From positions 1 to 31,405 of IMG/VR virus record IMGVR_UViG_3300010151_000080: a stretch of DNA of 31,405 nt. One strand, given 5' to 3'. The translations under genes and the position numbers were made by a program. Below, in pieces: positions 1 to 8,846 of the stretch; within the stretch, counting starts at the first letter, position 1, and every line of letters begins with the position of its first letter. Source of the DNA: a virus. The notes under the pieces were generated by a model, which saw nothing but the letters and a program-made list of their open reading frames with translations, did no database searches and had not been told where the DNA came from.

Positions 1-123
1 CCAGAAAATGACTGGTGGGTATCAATTAAATACACAATGGTAGATGAAAATACTGTTAAATGTGAATTTAGTGGTGATAGTGAGAATGTTTCAATTTATA
101 AACGACAATATATAACAAATTAA
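1..123 (+). CDS. 3' end of an unidentified gene (partial)
   Basis: The frame is open from the first base of the window and codes for 40 residues before a TAA stop at 121-123. The visible tail is rich in aromatic and polar residues (it begins PENDWWVSIKYTMVDENT) and looks like the end of a small beta-rich protein. The next gene starts 11 bases later on the same strand, so it probably belongs to the same transcript. I do not recognise the family and the start lies outside the window. That it is coding is inferred from the open frame, the tight spacing and the shared strand. Confidence 0.55.
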   Translation, partial: PENDWWVSIKYTMVDENTVKCEFSGDSENVSIYKRQYITN

Positions 124-134
124 AATCAAATCAA

Positions 135-398
135 ATGGCAGAAAAAGTAAACAAAATTACGGAAGAAGAATTAAAAACTATTAAAGGACAACAACAACAA
201 ATCCAAAATGTGGTTTTTGATTTAGGCTCAGTAGAAGCAAGAAAAATCGAACTTAGTGATGTATTAAAGCAAGTTAATGCAGCTTTAACTAACACTAAAA
301 AAGAATTAGAAGAAAAGTACGGTCAAGTAAATATTGACCTAAAAGACGGATCTTTTAAAGAAATAGTAGAAGAAGTAGCGACAGAAGAAGTAAAATAG
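135..398 (+). CDS. small helical (coiled-coil-like) phage protein
   Basis: This 87-residue protein is very rich in Lys, Glu and Gln and is predicted by eye to be mostly helical. It has a run of glutamines near residue 20 and a heptad-like stretch around residues 35-65 (SDVLKQVNAALTNTKKELEE). It ends in an acidic tail. No catalytic motif, signal peptide or membrane segment is visible. Short proteins of this type are common next to morphogenesis genes in marine phages, but I cannot name its function. The leader is A-rich with no Shine-Dalgarno sequence, and the next gene starts after a 2-base gap, so the two are probably translated from one message. Confidence 0.75.
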   Translation: MAEKVNKITEEELKTIKGQQQQIQNVVFDLGSVEARKIELSDVLKQVNAALTNTKKELEEKYGQVNIDLKDGSFKEIVEEVATEEVK

Positions 399-400
399 CT

Positions 401-628
401 ATGAACTCTATTATAAGAAAGATAAGTATAGGTGCAGACTATAAAAATGAAGCTATGCATTATTCTCTAGGCCAACAAGTCTATGGGGGTCATGAGATTT
501 CTCACATATTGTTTGATAGCCAAGATCATTCTTATAATGTTCATATAAAAAAAGGAAATGAGGTATTGCCTTGGAAGAAATTTAATTCTAACATGGCAAT
601 ATCCATTGAATATGATCTGGAATATTAA
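401..628 (+). CDS. conserved small phage protein of unknown function
   Basis: This is a 75-residue soluble protein. Its layout resembles short hypothetical proteins found in many marine phages: an N-terminal strand, a YSLGQQVYGGHEI segment (residues 21-33), then a beta-rich half ending in KFNSNMAISIEYDLEY. No catalytic residues or membrane segment are visible. Its stop codon shares one base with the next start (TAATG), which indicates translational coupling with the GroES-like gene downstream. The resemblance is remembered rather than searched, so the function remains unknown. The tight packing and compact fold-like composition make a real gene likely. Confidence 0.75.
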   Translation: MNSIIRKISIGADYKNEAMHYSLGQQVYGGHEISHILFDSQDHSYNVHIKKGNEVLPWKKFNSNMAISIEYDLEY

Positions 629-1254
629 TGAAAGCTTTATATGATTTTATTATAAAACCTTTAGGGGGAACTTATGATAATAAAATTAAAATTAGTGGGA
701 AAGAACTAATATTAAATACCAAAATAGAGAGTTTTAAATTTGTCAATAATTTAGCTGTAGTCGTTGAAATACCTTTAGAGATTGAAACTCCAATTAAAAA
801 AGGTGATATTATTTTAATACATCATAATGTATTTAGAACTTTTTATGATATGAAAGGTATTAAAAAGAAATCTAGATCTTTTTTTAAAGATGATTTATAT
901 TTTTGTGCACTTGATCAAGTGTATTTATATAAAAGTAAAAAGAAATGGGAGTCTATTAATGAAAGATGTTTTATTCAACCTTTAAAAAATAATGACACAT
1001 TAACAACCGAAAAAGAACAAAGACTTATTGGAGTATTAAAAATAGGTAATAGTTCATTAGAAGCGTTAGGAATACACGAAGGGGATATAGTAGGGTATAC
1101 TCCATATGGAGAATATGACTTTATAGTAAATGAAAAGCGTTTATATTGTATGAAATCAAATGATATTGTTATAAAGTATGGAAACAAAGAAAACCAAACT
1201 GAATATAATCCAAGCTGGGCAAATAGCAGTCAAAGAGTTAATCAAAGTTGCTAA
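628..1254 (+). CDS. putative tandem GroES-like (cpn10) phage protein
   Basis: This 208-residue protein appears to hold two copies of a GroES-like layout. Copy 1 spans roughly residues 14-110, with a KKGDIILIHHNVF core near residue 60 and a closing strand DQVYLYK. Copy 2 spans roughly 111-192, with an IHEGDIVGYTPYGEYDF core and a closing segment RLYCMKSNDIVIKYG. GroES subunits have the same order: an early beta strand, a central G-D-hydrophobic-V strand, then a C-terminal strand ending in a 'D-I-hydrophobic' pattern. If correct, it could replace or assist the host co-chaperonin during folding of capsid or tail proteins, as T4 gp31 does; that role is inference. The last 25 codons overlap the next ORF in another frame. 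The assignment rests on pattern, not on strong identity; an unrelated small beta-barrel protein is the main alternative. Confidence 0.6.
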   Translation: MKALYDFIIKPLGGTYDNKIKISGKELILNTKIESFKFVNNLAVVVEIPLEIETPIKKGDIILIHHNVFRTFYDMKGIKKKSRSFFKDDLYFCALDQVYLYKSKKKWESINERCFIQPLKNNDTLTTEKEQRLIGVLKIGNSSLEALGIHEGDIVGYTPYGEYDFIVNEKRLYCMKSNDIVIKYGNKENQTEYNPSWANSSQRVNQSC

Positions 1255-1456
1255 AGAACCAATTGTAGATTCTGATAGTGATATATCTGCGGATAGATTA
1301 AAGAATGCGGCAGCTACTAAAAAACTAGCTATATTTGATGCTTTTGAAATTTTAAATAGAATCGAAGAAGAAAAGAATGTATTAGACGAAAAACCTAAAG
1401 TTAATGAAAAAAAACCAAGTAAATTTAGAGGTTTTGCAGAAGGGAGGTCTAAATAA
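1178..1456 (+). CDS. small helical protein upstream of terL; candidate terminase small subunit
   Basis: This 92-residue protein is mostly helical, with a central acidic SDSDISADRLKNAAATKK stretch, an amphipathic helix (IFDAFEILNRIEEE) and a basic tail ending in KFRGFAEGRSK. Related proteins with the same C-terminal FAEGR signature sit just ahead of the large terminase in other marine and Bacteroidota phages, as far as I recall. Position suggests a terminase small subunit or DNA-recognition partner, but no helix-turn-helix is clearly visible, so this is inference. The start at 1178 is the only ATG that covers the conserved N-terminal half; it makes a 77-base out-of-frame overlap with the preceding gene. 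The stop overlaps the terL start by one base. Confidence 0.7.
   Translation: METKKTKLNIIQAGQIAVKELIKVAKEPIVDSDSDISADRLKNAAATKKLAIFDAFEILNRIEEEKNVLDEKPKVNEKKPSKFRGFAEGRSK
1442..1447 (+). promoter_or_regulatory. Shine-Dalgarno-like GGGAGG ahead of terL
   Basis: The hexamer GGGAGG lies 8 bases before the terL ATG at 1456, the usual ribosome-binding distance. It is the only purine-rich sequence of this strength ahead of any start in the window; the other leaders are A/T only. It lies inside the last codons of the previous gene (Glu-Gly-Arg), so it could be a by-product of the conserved GR tail rather than a selected site. Confidence 0.4.
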
Positions 1457-3672
1457 TGTATATACAAACTTTATATAAAATATTACCTAATTATGTTAAG
1501 CCTAAAATTCTTAAACAAAAAAATAGGTATAAAAAATGGGAGTATGGGTACAATGAAGACCATGATTTTATAGTTATTAGTAAGACTGGTGAAATTGGTG
1601 AAGTATATGAAATACAAAATCTTAAGATAGCTTTACCTAAACCTGTTAAAGACATAACGAAGTTTAGTAATAATACCTGGGAAAAGACTTCTATACCTAA
1701 AGTCTTAAATAGAATAAAAACTATATTTGATTGGGAGCAATATCCAGATGATTTTAAAGAAAAATGGTATGATTATATTGATGAAGAATTCAATAGAAGA
1801 GAATTAGGTTTTTGGTTTTATAATAAAGATAAACCAACTTATTTAACAGGCACACATTATATGTACTTGCAGTGGAGTAAGATTGATGTTGGTCCACCAG
1901 ATTTTAGAGAAGCGAATAGATTATTTTTTATATTCTGGGAAGCATGTAAAGCAGATACAAGATGCTACGGGATTTGTTACCTTAAAAATCGTAGGTCAGG
2001 ATTCTCTTTTATGGGATCTGGAGAAGTAATTAATTTAGCCACTATATCAAGTGATTCCAGGTACGGAATATTATCTAAAACTGGGGCGGATGCTAAAACA
2101 ATGTTTACTGATAAAGTTGTACCAATTTCAGTTAACTATCCTTTCTTTTTTAAACCGATTCAAGATGGTATGGATCGACCTAAAACAGAATTAGCATATA
2201 GAGTACCAGCTTCTAAATTTACTAGAAGAAAGATAGAAATGGGTACTGTTAATGCGGAATTACAAGGATTAGATACGACAATTGATTGGAAAAATACTGG
2301 GGATAATAGTTATGATGGGGAAAAATTAAAACTATTAGTACATGATGAATCAGGAAAGTGGGAGAGACCTAACAATATATTAAATAACTGGAGAGTTACA
2401 AAAACAACACTAAGATTAGGAAGTAGAATTATTGGAAAATGTATGATGGGTAGTACTTCTAATGCATTAGATAAAGGAGGAGATAATTTTAAAAAATTAT
2501 ATTATGATTCAGACGTTACAAAAAGAAATGCCAATGGACAGACTCGCTCAGGACTCTATAATCTGTTCATTCCTATGGAATGGAATTACGAGGGATACAT
2601 TGATTCTTATGGATTACCTGTATTCGATACACCGAAAACCAAAACTACTGATGTCCACGGGACAGAAATAAAAATAGGTGTTGTAAATTATTGGCAAAAT
2701 GAAGTAGATGGTTTAAAAGGAGATCATGATGCTTTAAATGAATTTTATAGACAATTCCCACGCACAGAAGAACACGCGTTTAGGGATGAAGCCCAAAATA
2801 GTTTATTTAATTTAGTTAAAATATATGAGCAAATTGATTGGAATTCTGATACTAAAAATAGTGGATTAATAACTCAGGGGAATTTTCATTGGGTTGATGG
2901 TGTAAAAGATAGTAAAGTTGTCTTTGCCCCCAATAATAAAGGAAGATTTTTTACTTCTTGGGTGCCACCATATCATTTACAAAATAAAATAGTAAGTAAA
3001 AATGGATTTAAATATCCTGGTAATGAACATATAGGGGCTTTTGGGTGTGATCCTTACGATATTTCAGGAACAGTAGACAAAAGAGGCTCAAATGGGTCAT
3101 TACATGGTTTAACTAAATTTAGTATGGAGAACCATCCTATTAATCATTTTTTCTTAGAATATATAGCCAGACCGCAAACAGCTGAAATATTTTTTGAAGA
3201 TGTATTAATGGCATGTATATTTTATGGGATGCCTATATTAGCAGAAAATAATAAACCAAGACTTTTATATTATTTTAAAAGAAGAGGATATAGAGGTTAC
3301 TCTATAAATAGGCCAGATAAAAAATATACTAAATTATCAGTAACAGAAAGAGAAATAGGTGGTATACCTAACTCATCTGAAGATATAAAGCAGGCACATG
3401 CAGCGGCGATAGAATCATATATAGAAGACTATATAGGATTAAGGCAAGACGGTACATATGGAGATTTGTACTTTCTAAGAACATTACAAGATTGGGCTAG
3501 ATTTGATATAAATAATAGAACTTCACATGATGCTTCTATAAGTTCTGGACTTGCTATAATGGCCTGTAATAAACATAAATATAGACCTAACCCTATAATT
3601 GATAGAAAAATTTATGATTTAGGGATTAAAAAATACACAAACACCGGAGTAGTTTCAAAAATAATTGAATAA
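1456..3672 (+). CDS. terL: terminase large subunit (ATPase and nuclease)
   Basis: This 738-residue protein is the DNA-packaging motor. It drives genome translocation through the portal and cuts concatemeric DNA. The ATPase half shows a P-loop-like LKNRRSGFSFM at residues 176-186 and a Walker B-type LLVHDES with Asp297-Glu298. The RNase H-like nuclease half shows acidic residues at Asp532 and Asp535 (GCDPYD) and a late Asp692 (HDAS), in the usual order for TerL. The segment YLTGTHYMYLQWSKIDVG near residue 130 resembles crAss-like and Cellulophaga-type terminases. The P-loop lacks the classical GKS/T lysine; a Lys-x-x-Arg-x-Gly pattern replaces it, as in phage lambda gpA. The portal gene follows with no gap, in standard terL-portal order. 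Confidence 0.93.
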   Translation: MYIQTLYKILPNYVKPKILKQKNRYKKWEYGYNEDHDFIVISKTGEIGEVYEIQNLKIALPKPVKDITKFSNNTWEKTSIPKVLNRIKTIFDWEQYPDDFKEKWYDYIDEEFNRRELGFWFYNKDKPTYLTGTHYMYLQWSKIDVGPPDFREANRLFFIFWEACKADTRCYGICYLKNRRSGFSFMGSGEVINLATISSDSRYGILSKTGADAKTMFTDKVVPISVNYPFFFKPIQDGMDRPKTELAYRVPASKFTRRKIEMGTVNAELQGLDTTIDWKNTGDNSYDGEKLKLLVHDESGKWERPNNILNNWRVTKTTLRLGSRIIGKCMMGSTSNALDKGGDNFKKLYYDSDVTKRNANGQTRSGLYNLFIPMEWNYEGYIDSYGLPVFDTPKTKTTDVHGTEIKIGVVNYWQNEVDGLKGDHDALNEFYRQFPRTEEHAFRDEAQNSLFNLVKIYEQIDWNSDTKNSGLITQGNFHWVDGVKDSKVVFAPNNKGRFFTSWVPPYHLQNKIVSKNGFKYPGNEHIGAFGCDPYDISGTVDKRGSNGSLHGLTKFSMENHPINHFFLEYIARPQTAEIFFEDVLMACIFYGMPILAENNKPRLLYYFKRRGYRGYSINRPDKKYTKLSVTEREIGGIPNSSEDIKQAHAAAIESYIEDYIGLRQDGTYGDLYFLRTLQDWARFDINNRTSHDASISSGLAIMACNKHKYRPNPIIDRKIYDLGIKKYTNTGVVSKIIE

Positions 3673-6099
3673 ATGAAAATATACACTAATTCTAATAGCG
3701 CTTTTCCAAGTCAGGTAGTACCAGATGCCGAAAAAGCTTCAATTGAATATGGTTCCCAAGTAGCATCTGCTATTGAGACAGAGTGGTTTAATCAAGGCAG
3801 AACTAATGGTAATAGATATTTAACAAATTGGAATAACTATCATTATTTAAGATTATATGCAAGAGGAGAACAACCTGTACAAAAATATAAAGACGAATTA
3901 GCAATTAATGGAGATTTATCATATTTAAATTTAGATTGGAAACCAGTACCAGTTATTTCTAAGTTTGTAGATATAGTTGTAAATGGTATATCTAATAAAG
4001 AATATGATATTAAAGCTTATTCTCAAGACCCCCAATCAGTAAAACAAAGAACAGATTATGCTACTGCTATTGCTCAAGATATATATGCTGCAGATCTTAT
4101 TCAACAAGCTAGAGAAAACTTAGGGGTTGATGTCCAACAGTCCAATTTATCGGCATTAGAATTGCCTCAAACAAAAGAGGAGTTAGAGCTTCATATGCAA
4201 TTATCTTATAAGCAAGCTATCGAAATTGCCGAAGAAGAGGCTATAACACAAACTTTAGCTCAAAATAAATGGGAGTTAACAAAACGTAGAATAAACCAAG
4301 ATTTAGTAGTATGTGGAATTGCTTCTTGTAAAACAAATTTTAATAAATCAAATGGAATAACTGTAGACTATGTAGATCCGGCTTATATGATATATTCTTA
4401 TACAGAAGATCCAAATTTTGAAGATATATATTACGTAGGGGAAGTTAAATCTATTACAATACCTGAACTTAAAAAACAGTTTCCTGGTATTTCTAATGAA
4501 GAATTACAAAGAATTCAAGAAATGCCCGGGAATAGGCAATATATAACAGGCTGGGGTAATTATGATAATAATACGGTTCAAATATTATATTTTGAATATA
4601 AAACTTACATGAATCAAGTATTTAAATTAAAGCATACAGAAAATGGATTAGATAAAATAATTCAAAAAACTGATGAGTTTAATCCTCCACCAAGTGATAA
4701 TTATAATAGAGTTTCTAGAAGTATAGAGGTATTATATGAGGGAGTTAAAGTTTTAGGAACAAATACAATGCTTAAATGGGAACTTGCTGAAAATATGACA
4801 AGACCCTTAGCTGATACTACGAAGGTAGAAATGAATTATGGTATATGTGCACCTAGAATGTATAAAGGTAAAATTGAATCTTTAGTAGGTAAGATAACTG
4901 GGTTTGCTGATATGATCCAATTAACGCATTTAAAAATGCAACAAGTATTAGCTAGGATGGTTCCAGATGGGGTTTTCTTAGATATGGATGGTTTAGCGGA
5001 AGTTGATCTTGGTAATGGTACAAATTATAATCCAGCTGAAGCATTAAATATGTATTTTCAGACTGGTAGTATAGTTGGTAGATCTTTAACCCAAGATGGG
5101 GAATTAAATAGAGGCAAAGTCCCTATTCAAGAACTTAAGTCTTCATCAGGAGGTCAAAAATTAGCAGCATTAGTACAAACTTATCAATACTATTTGCAGT
5201 TAATAAGAGATGTCACCGGACTTAATGAAGCTAGGGATGGTAGCATGCCAGATAAAGATGCCTTAGTAGGTTTACAAAAAATGGCAGCCAACGCATCTAA
5301 TATTGCAACTAAGCATATTAATCAAGCTAGCCAATATATTGCTTTAAGAATTTGTGAAAATATTTCTAAAAAATTAGTAGATGTATTAAGTTTCCCTTTA
5401 ACTCATAATGCATTAATAGAAAGTATATCTTTATTTAATGCACAGACATTAGCTGAAATATCTAATTTAAGTACACATGATTTTGGTATTTATTTAGAAT
5501 TAGAGCCTGAAGAAGAAGCACAAGCATTATTAGAACAAAATATTCAAGTAGCTTTACAACAACAGGGTATTGATTTAGAAGACGCTATAGATATAAGGCA
5601 AATAAAAAATCTTAAATTAGCTAATCAATTATTAAAGCAAAAACGTAGGCAAAAAATTGAAAGAGATCAAGCCCAACAACAACAATTAATACAGGTCCAA
5701 GCAGAGGCTAATACTCGATCACAGCAAGAATTAGCAATGGCTGAGGTTCAAAAACAACAAGCTTTAACTGAACAAAAGGTAAGTATAGAGCAAGCGAAAT
5801 CTCAATTTGAAATACAACGCATGCAAACAGAACTTGAGGTAAAACAACAATTATTAGCTCAGGAATTTGAATACAATAAACAATTAGCTCAAATTAAAGC
5901 TAATGTAGAATTGTCTAAAGAAAAAGATATAGAAGATAGAAAAGACAAAAGAGTAAGAATACAAGGAACTCAACAAAGTGAATTGATTACACAAAGACAA
6001 AATGCTGGTCTTCCACAAGATTTTGAGCAAGGTGGAGGGTTAGACATAAATTTAGGTGAATACCAAGAAGATATAAATCAAGGAATTCCATCTAATTAA
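3673..6099 (+). CDS. portal protein
   Basis: This 808-residue protein is the expected dodecameric portal through which DNA enters and leaves the head. It sits directly after terL (ATG immediately follows the TAA). The N-terminal half has the clip/wing pattern of crAss-like portals, with segments such as NYHYLRLYARGEQPVQKY near residues 56-73 and an ISKFVDIVVNGI helix near residue 100. A DVTGLNEARDGSMPDKDAL stretch around residues 515-533 resembles the crown/barrel entry region of podoviral portals. From about residue 637 the chain becomes a long, extremely Gln- and Lys-rich coiled coil that runs to about residue 760, which fits a barrel projecting into the capsid. It ends in a flexible acidic tail. 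No protease or nuclease motif is visible. Confidence 0.85.
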   Translation: MKIYTNSNSAFPSQVVPDAEKASIEYGSQVASAIETEWFNQGRTNGNRYLTNWNNYHYLRLYARGEQPVQKYKDELAINGDLSYLNLDWKPVPVISKFVDIVVNGISNKEYDIKAYSQDPQSVKQRTDYATAIAQDIYAADLIQQARENLGVDVQQSNLSALELPQTKEELELHMQLSYKQAIEIAEEEAITQTLAQNKWELTKRRINQDLVVCGIASCKTNFNKSNGITVDYVDPAYMIYSYTEDPNFEDIYYVGEVKSITIPELKKQFPGISNEELQRIQEMPGNRQYITGWGNYDNNTVQILYFEYKTYMNQVFKLKHTENGLDKIIQKTDEFNPPPSDNYNRVSRSIEVLYEGVKVLGTNTMLKWELAENMTRPLADTTKVEMNYGICAPRMYKGKIESLVGKITGFADMIQLTHLKMQQVLARMVPDGVFLDMDGLAEVDLGNGTNYNPAEALNMYFQTGSIVGRSLTQDGELNRGKVPIQELKSSSGGQKLAALVQTYQYYLQLIRDVTGLNEARDGSMPDKDALVGLQKMAANASNIATKHINQASQYIALRICENISKKLVDVLSFPLTHNALIESISLFNAQTLAEISNLSTHDFGIYLELEPEEEAQALLEQNIQVALQQQGIDLEDAIDIRQIKNLKLANQLLKQKRRQKIERDQAQQQQLIQVQAEANTRSQQELAMAEVQKQQALTEQKVSIEQAKSQFEIQRMQTELEVKQQLLAQEFEYNKQLAQIKANVELSKEKDIEDRKDKRVRIQGTQQSELITQRQNAGLPQDFEQGGGLDINLGEYQEDINQGIPSN

Positions 6100-6123
6100 T
6101 TATTAATTTTATAATATTATATT

Positions 6124-7371
6124 ATGCCAACAGAAGTAAAACAAGAGGGCGACTTTAAGTTAAAGTCGAAACCCCGAAAACCTAAAAATTTAGGTGAAGA
6201 AAAAGAACCTTACAAAGTAAATCTTAATGATCCTGATGCGCAGGGTAAAGTTGTACCAGATGAGGTTAAAATAAAAGTAAAAACAGAAGATTTAAATAAA
6301 TTAGGAGATGCCGTTCCAAAGCGAAAAACAACAGGAGTATCTGAGGATACACGAACCGGAAATATACAAGAGGTGGATGAGCCTATACGGTCCAGCGAAG
6401 ACGTGGAAGTTCAAGAATCCAAAGAGGATGTTAAATCTGAAGAAAACCCCATTCAAGAAATAATTGAAGAGGTTAAGGAAGAAAAGGTAGAAAAACCTGA
6501 AGAAAAAATAGTAGAACAACCCATACCGGAACCTGTTCCAGAAGTTGTTTTACCTGAAAATATAGAAAAATTAGTTTCTTTTATGAAAGAAACAGGGGGT
6601 AGCGTAGAAGACTATGTAGCATTAAATAAAGATTATTCTAAATTGAATGATACAAGTGTTTTATATGAATATTACTCCAACACAAAACCCCATCTTGATA
6701 AAGATGAAATTGCTTTTTTAATAGAAGATAATTTTAATTTTGATGAAGATGTGGATGAAGCAAGAACGATCAAAAAGAAAAAGCTTGCTTTTAAAGAAGA
6801 GGTTGCAAAAGCCAAAGGCTATTTAGAAAGTTCTAAAGCAAAATATTACGACGAAATCAAGTTGAGACCCGGCGTAACTCAAGAACAACAAAAAGCCCTA
6901 GACTTTTTTGACCGCTACAACGCGCAGCAAGAAATAGCTACTAAACAGCATGAGGATTTTAGATCTAATACTAAAAATCTTTTTTCTAATGAATTCAAAG
7001 GTTTTGATTTCAATGTAGGGGAAAAGAAATTTAGATATAAGATTAATGATCCTGGTAAGGTAAGTGATGCTCAAATCGATGTTAACAACTTTGTTTCTAA
7101 ATTTTTAGATAAAGATGGTAATATGGTCGATGCAAATGGTTATCACAAGGCTATGTATGCTGCAATGAATACTGATAAAATTGCTCATCATTTTTATGAA
7201 CAAGGGAAGGCCGATGGCATTAAAAATGTTATTGAAACTTCCAAAAACCCATCAACTGACGAACCGAGGCAGGTTGCCGATGGAAACGTTTTTATAGGCG
7301 GATTGAAAGTAAAATCGATTAGTGGATTAGATTCAACTAAATTAAAAATAAAAACAAGAAAATTTAACTAA
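6124..7371 (+). CDS. putative capsid scaffolding protein
   Basis: This 415-residue protein lies between portal and major capsid protein, the standard scaffold position. Residues 1-140 are low-complexity and highly charged, starting with a basic KLKSKPRKPKNLG patch followed by Glu/Val/Pro-rich sequence. Residues 140-300 are helical (KETGGSVEDYVALNKDYSKL and later Lys/Glu-rich helices). The C-terminus is again basic (STKLKIKTRKFN), resembling the N-terminal patch. Charged ends of this kind typically bind capsid protein during procapsid assembly. No serine-protease triad or other protease motif is seen, so I do not call a protease-scaffold fusion. The role rests on composition and position. The gene follows the portal after 24 bases of pure A/T leader. 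Confidence 0.7.
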   Translation: MPTEVKQEGDFKLKSKPRKPKNLGEEKEPYKVNLNDPDAQGKVVPDEVKIKVKTEDLNKLGDAVPKRKTTGVSEDTRTGNIQEVDEPIRSSEDVEVQESKEDVKSEENPIQEIIEEVKEEKVEKPEEKIVEQPIPEPVPEVVLPENIEKLVSFMKETGGSVEDYVALNKDYSKLNDTSVLYEYYSNTKPHLDKDEIAFLIEDNFNFDEDVDEARTIKKKKLAFKEEVAKAKGYLESSKAKYYDEIKLRPGVTQEQQKALDFFDRYNAQQEIATKQHEDFRSNTKNLFSNEFKGFDFNVGEKKFRYKINDPGKVSDAQIDVNNFVSKFLDKDGNMVDANGYHKAMYAAMNTDKIAHHFYEQGKADGIKNVIETSKNPSTDEPRQVADGNVFIGGLKVKSISGLDSTKLKIKTRKFN

Positions 7372-7387
7372 TTAAAAATTTTAAATT

Positions 7388-8836
7388 ATGGCTTTAAGTC
7401 CTCAATTTGGCTCGATCGTACCGAGTCAATCACAATTGGCGCTTCAAACCAACTATCTTAACTTTGCTGGTGCAGCAGGGGTAAATTTTTCTCAACAATA
7501 TTTACCTGAGTTATACGAGCAAGAAGTTGAAAGATATGGTAATAGAACTTTATCTGGATTCTTAAGAATGGTTGGCGCAGAAATGCCTATGACAAGTGAC
7601 CAAGTAGTCTGGTCAGAACAAAATAGACTACATATATCTTACAATAACTGTACATCCGCTTCAGCGGCAGGGACAATTACAATTCCTGTTGCAGCTGGAC
7701 CTCCGGCTATTGTAAACGTAGTTTCTCCATCTTCAACAATTGTTGTTATGGATGATCTAGGGAATGAATGTAAATGTTTAGTAACTGATAGTAATACTAC
7801 TACTGGTGTACTTGCAGTACAGCCTTATACTGCTGCTAGTTTAGTTGCTGCAGGTATTGCTGACGGTGCTAGTAACAAAATATTTGTTTACGGTTCTGAA
7901 TTCAGAAAAGGAACAGGTACTACTGGCGCAGCAGTTGGTGCAAATGCATTGTCTCAAAGTGCTAACCCAATGGTTAGTGTTGATCCTGCATTCACTACAT
8001 TTACTAATTCACCAATTATCATTAGAAGTAATTATACTGTTAACGGTTCTGACACAGCTCAGATCGGTTGGGTAGAAGTTGCTACTGAAGATGGTACAGG
8101 TGGATATTTATGGTTCTTAAAAGCTGAGTCTGAAACAAGACTTAGGTTTGAAGATTACCTAGAAATGTCTGTAGTAGAAGGAGAATTAAACTCCGGTGGT
8201 GTTATAGCTAATACCTATAATGGTACTGAAGGTTTATTTGCTGCTATTAATAATGGTGGTAATGTAGAAGTTGGATTCACAGCTGCTGCTGGAATCGATG
8301 CTTTTGATGCTATTCTTAAAAACCTTGATACTCAAGGGGCTATTGAAGAAAACATGTTATTCTTGAACAGAAATACTGCTCTTGATTTTGATGATATGTT
8401 AGCTTCTATATCTTCGGGTGTAGCAGGTGGAGTAGCTTATGGGTTATTTGAAAATTCAGAAGAAATGGCTTTAAACTTAGGTTTTAGTGGTTTCAGAAGA
8501 GGTTCATATGACTTCTATAAAACAGATTGGAAATACTTAAATGACGCTTCTACAAGAGGCGCTATGACAGGTCCTGCTTCTATTGAAGGAGTTATGGTTC
8601 CTGCCGGTACTTCTACTGTTTATGACCAAATTCTTGGTACAAACATTAGACGCCCTTTCTTACATGTAAGATACAGAGCTTCTCAAGCTGATGATAGGAG
8701 AATGAAATCATGGTTAACAGGTTCTGTTGGCGGTGCATTCACTTCTTCTCTTGATGCAATGGAGGTTAACTTCTTATCAGAAAGATGTTTAGTAACTCAA
8801 GCTAGAAACAACTTTGTATTATTCAAAGGTATCTAG
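7388..8836 (+). CDS. major capsid protein (HK97-type)
   Basis: This 482-residue protein is the expected shell subunit. The N-terminal part (QQYLPELYEQEVERYGNRTL near residues 37-56, then GFLRMVGAEMPMTSDQVVW) matches the crAss-like capsid pattern as I remember it, and the size is right. A Thr/Ala/Ser-rich beta region at about residues 85-200 would form the E-loop or an inserted domain. A helical A-domain segment with GSYDFYKTDWKYLNDASTRG around residues 375-395 follows. The C-terminus ends in strands typical of the P-domain and A-domain. No delta domain or protease precedes it, so maturation cleavage is not evident from sequence. It is followed by a strong hairpin at 8847-8879, suggesting separate control of transcript level. 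Confidence 0.88.
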   Translation: MALSPQFGSIVPSQSQLALQTNYLNFAGAAGVNFSQQYLPELYEQEVERYGNRTLSGFLRMVGAEMPMTSDQVVWSEQNRLHISYNNCTSASAAGTITIPVAAGPPAIVNVVSPSSTIVVMDDLGNECKCLVTDSNTTTGVLAVQPYTAASLVAAGIADGASNKIFVYGSEFRKGTGTTGAAVGANALSQSANPMVSVDPAFTTFTNSPIIIRSNYTVNGSDTAQIGWVEVATEDGTGGYLWFLKAESETRLRFEDYLEMSVVEGELNSGGVIANTYNGTEGLFAAINNGGNVEVGFTAAAGIDAFDAILKNLDTQGAIEENMLFLNRNTALDFDDMLASISSGVAGGVAYGLFENSEEMALNLGFSGFRRGSYDFYKTDWKYLNDASTRGAMTGPASIEGVMVPAGTSTVYDQILGTNIRRPFLHVRYRASQADDRRMKSWLTGSVGGAFTSSLDAMEVNFLSERCLVTQARNNFVLFKGI

Positions 8837-8846
8837 TAATATTTTA

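Noticed and set aside
1156-1467. 103-codon minus-strand frame opposite the small-terminase candidate
   Set aside because: The plus-strand ORF has a conserved-looking helix pattern and couples to terL. The minus product is a hydrophobic Ser/Phe-rich shadow.
7845-8075. 76-codon plus-strand frame inside the capsid gene
   Set aside because: Its product is a Leu/Val-rich shadow of the Thr/Ala/Ser-rich capsid region in another frame.
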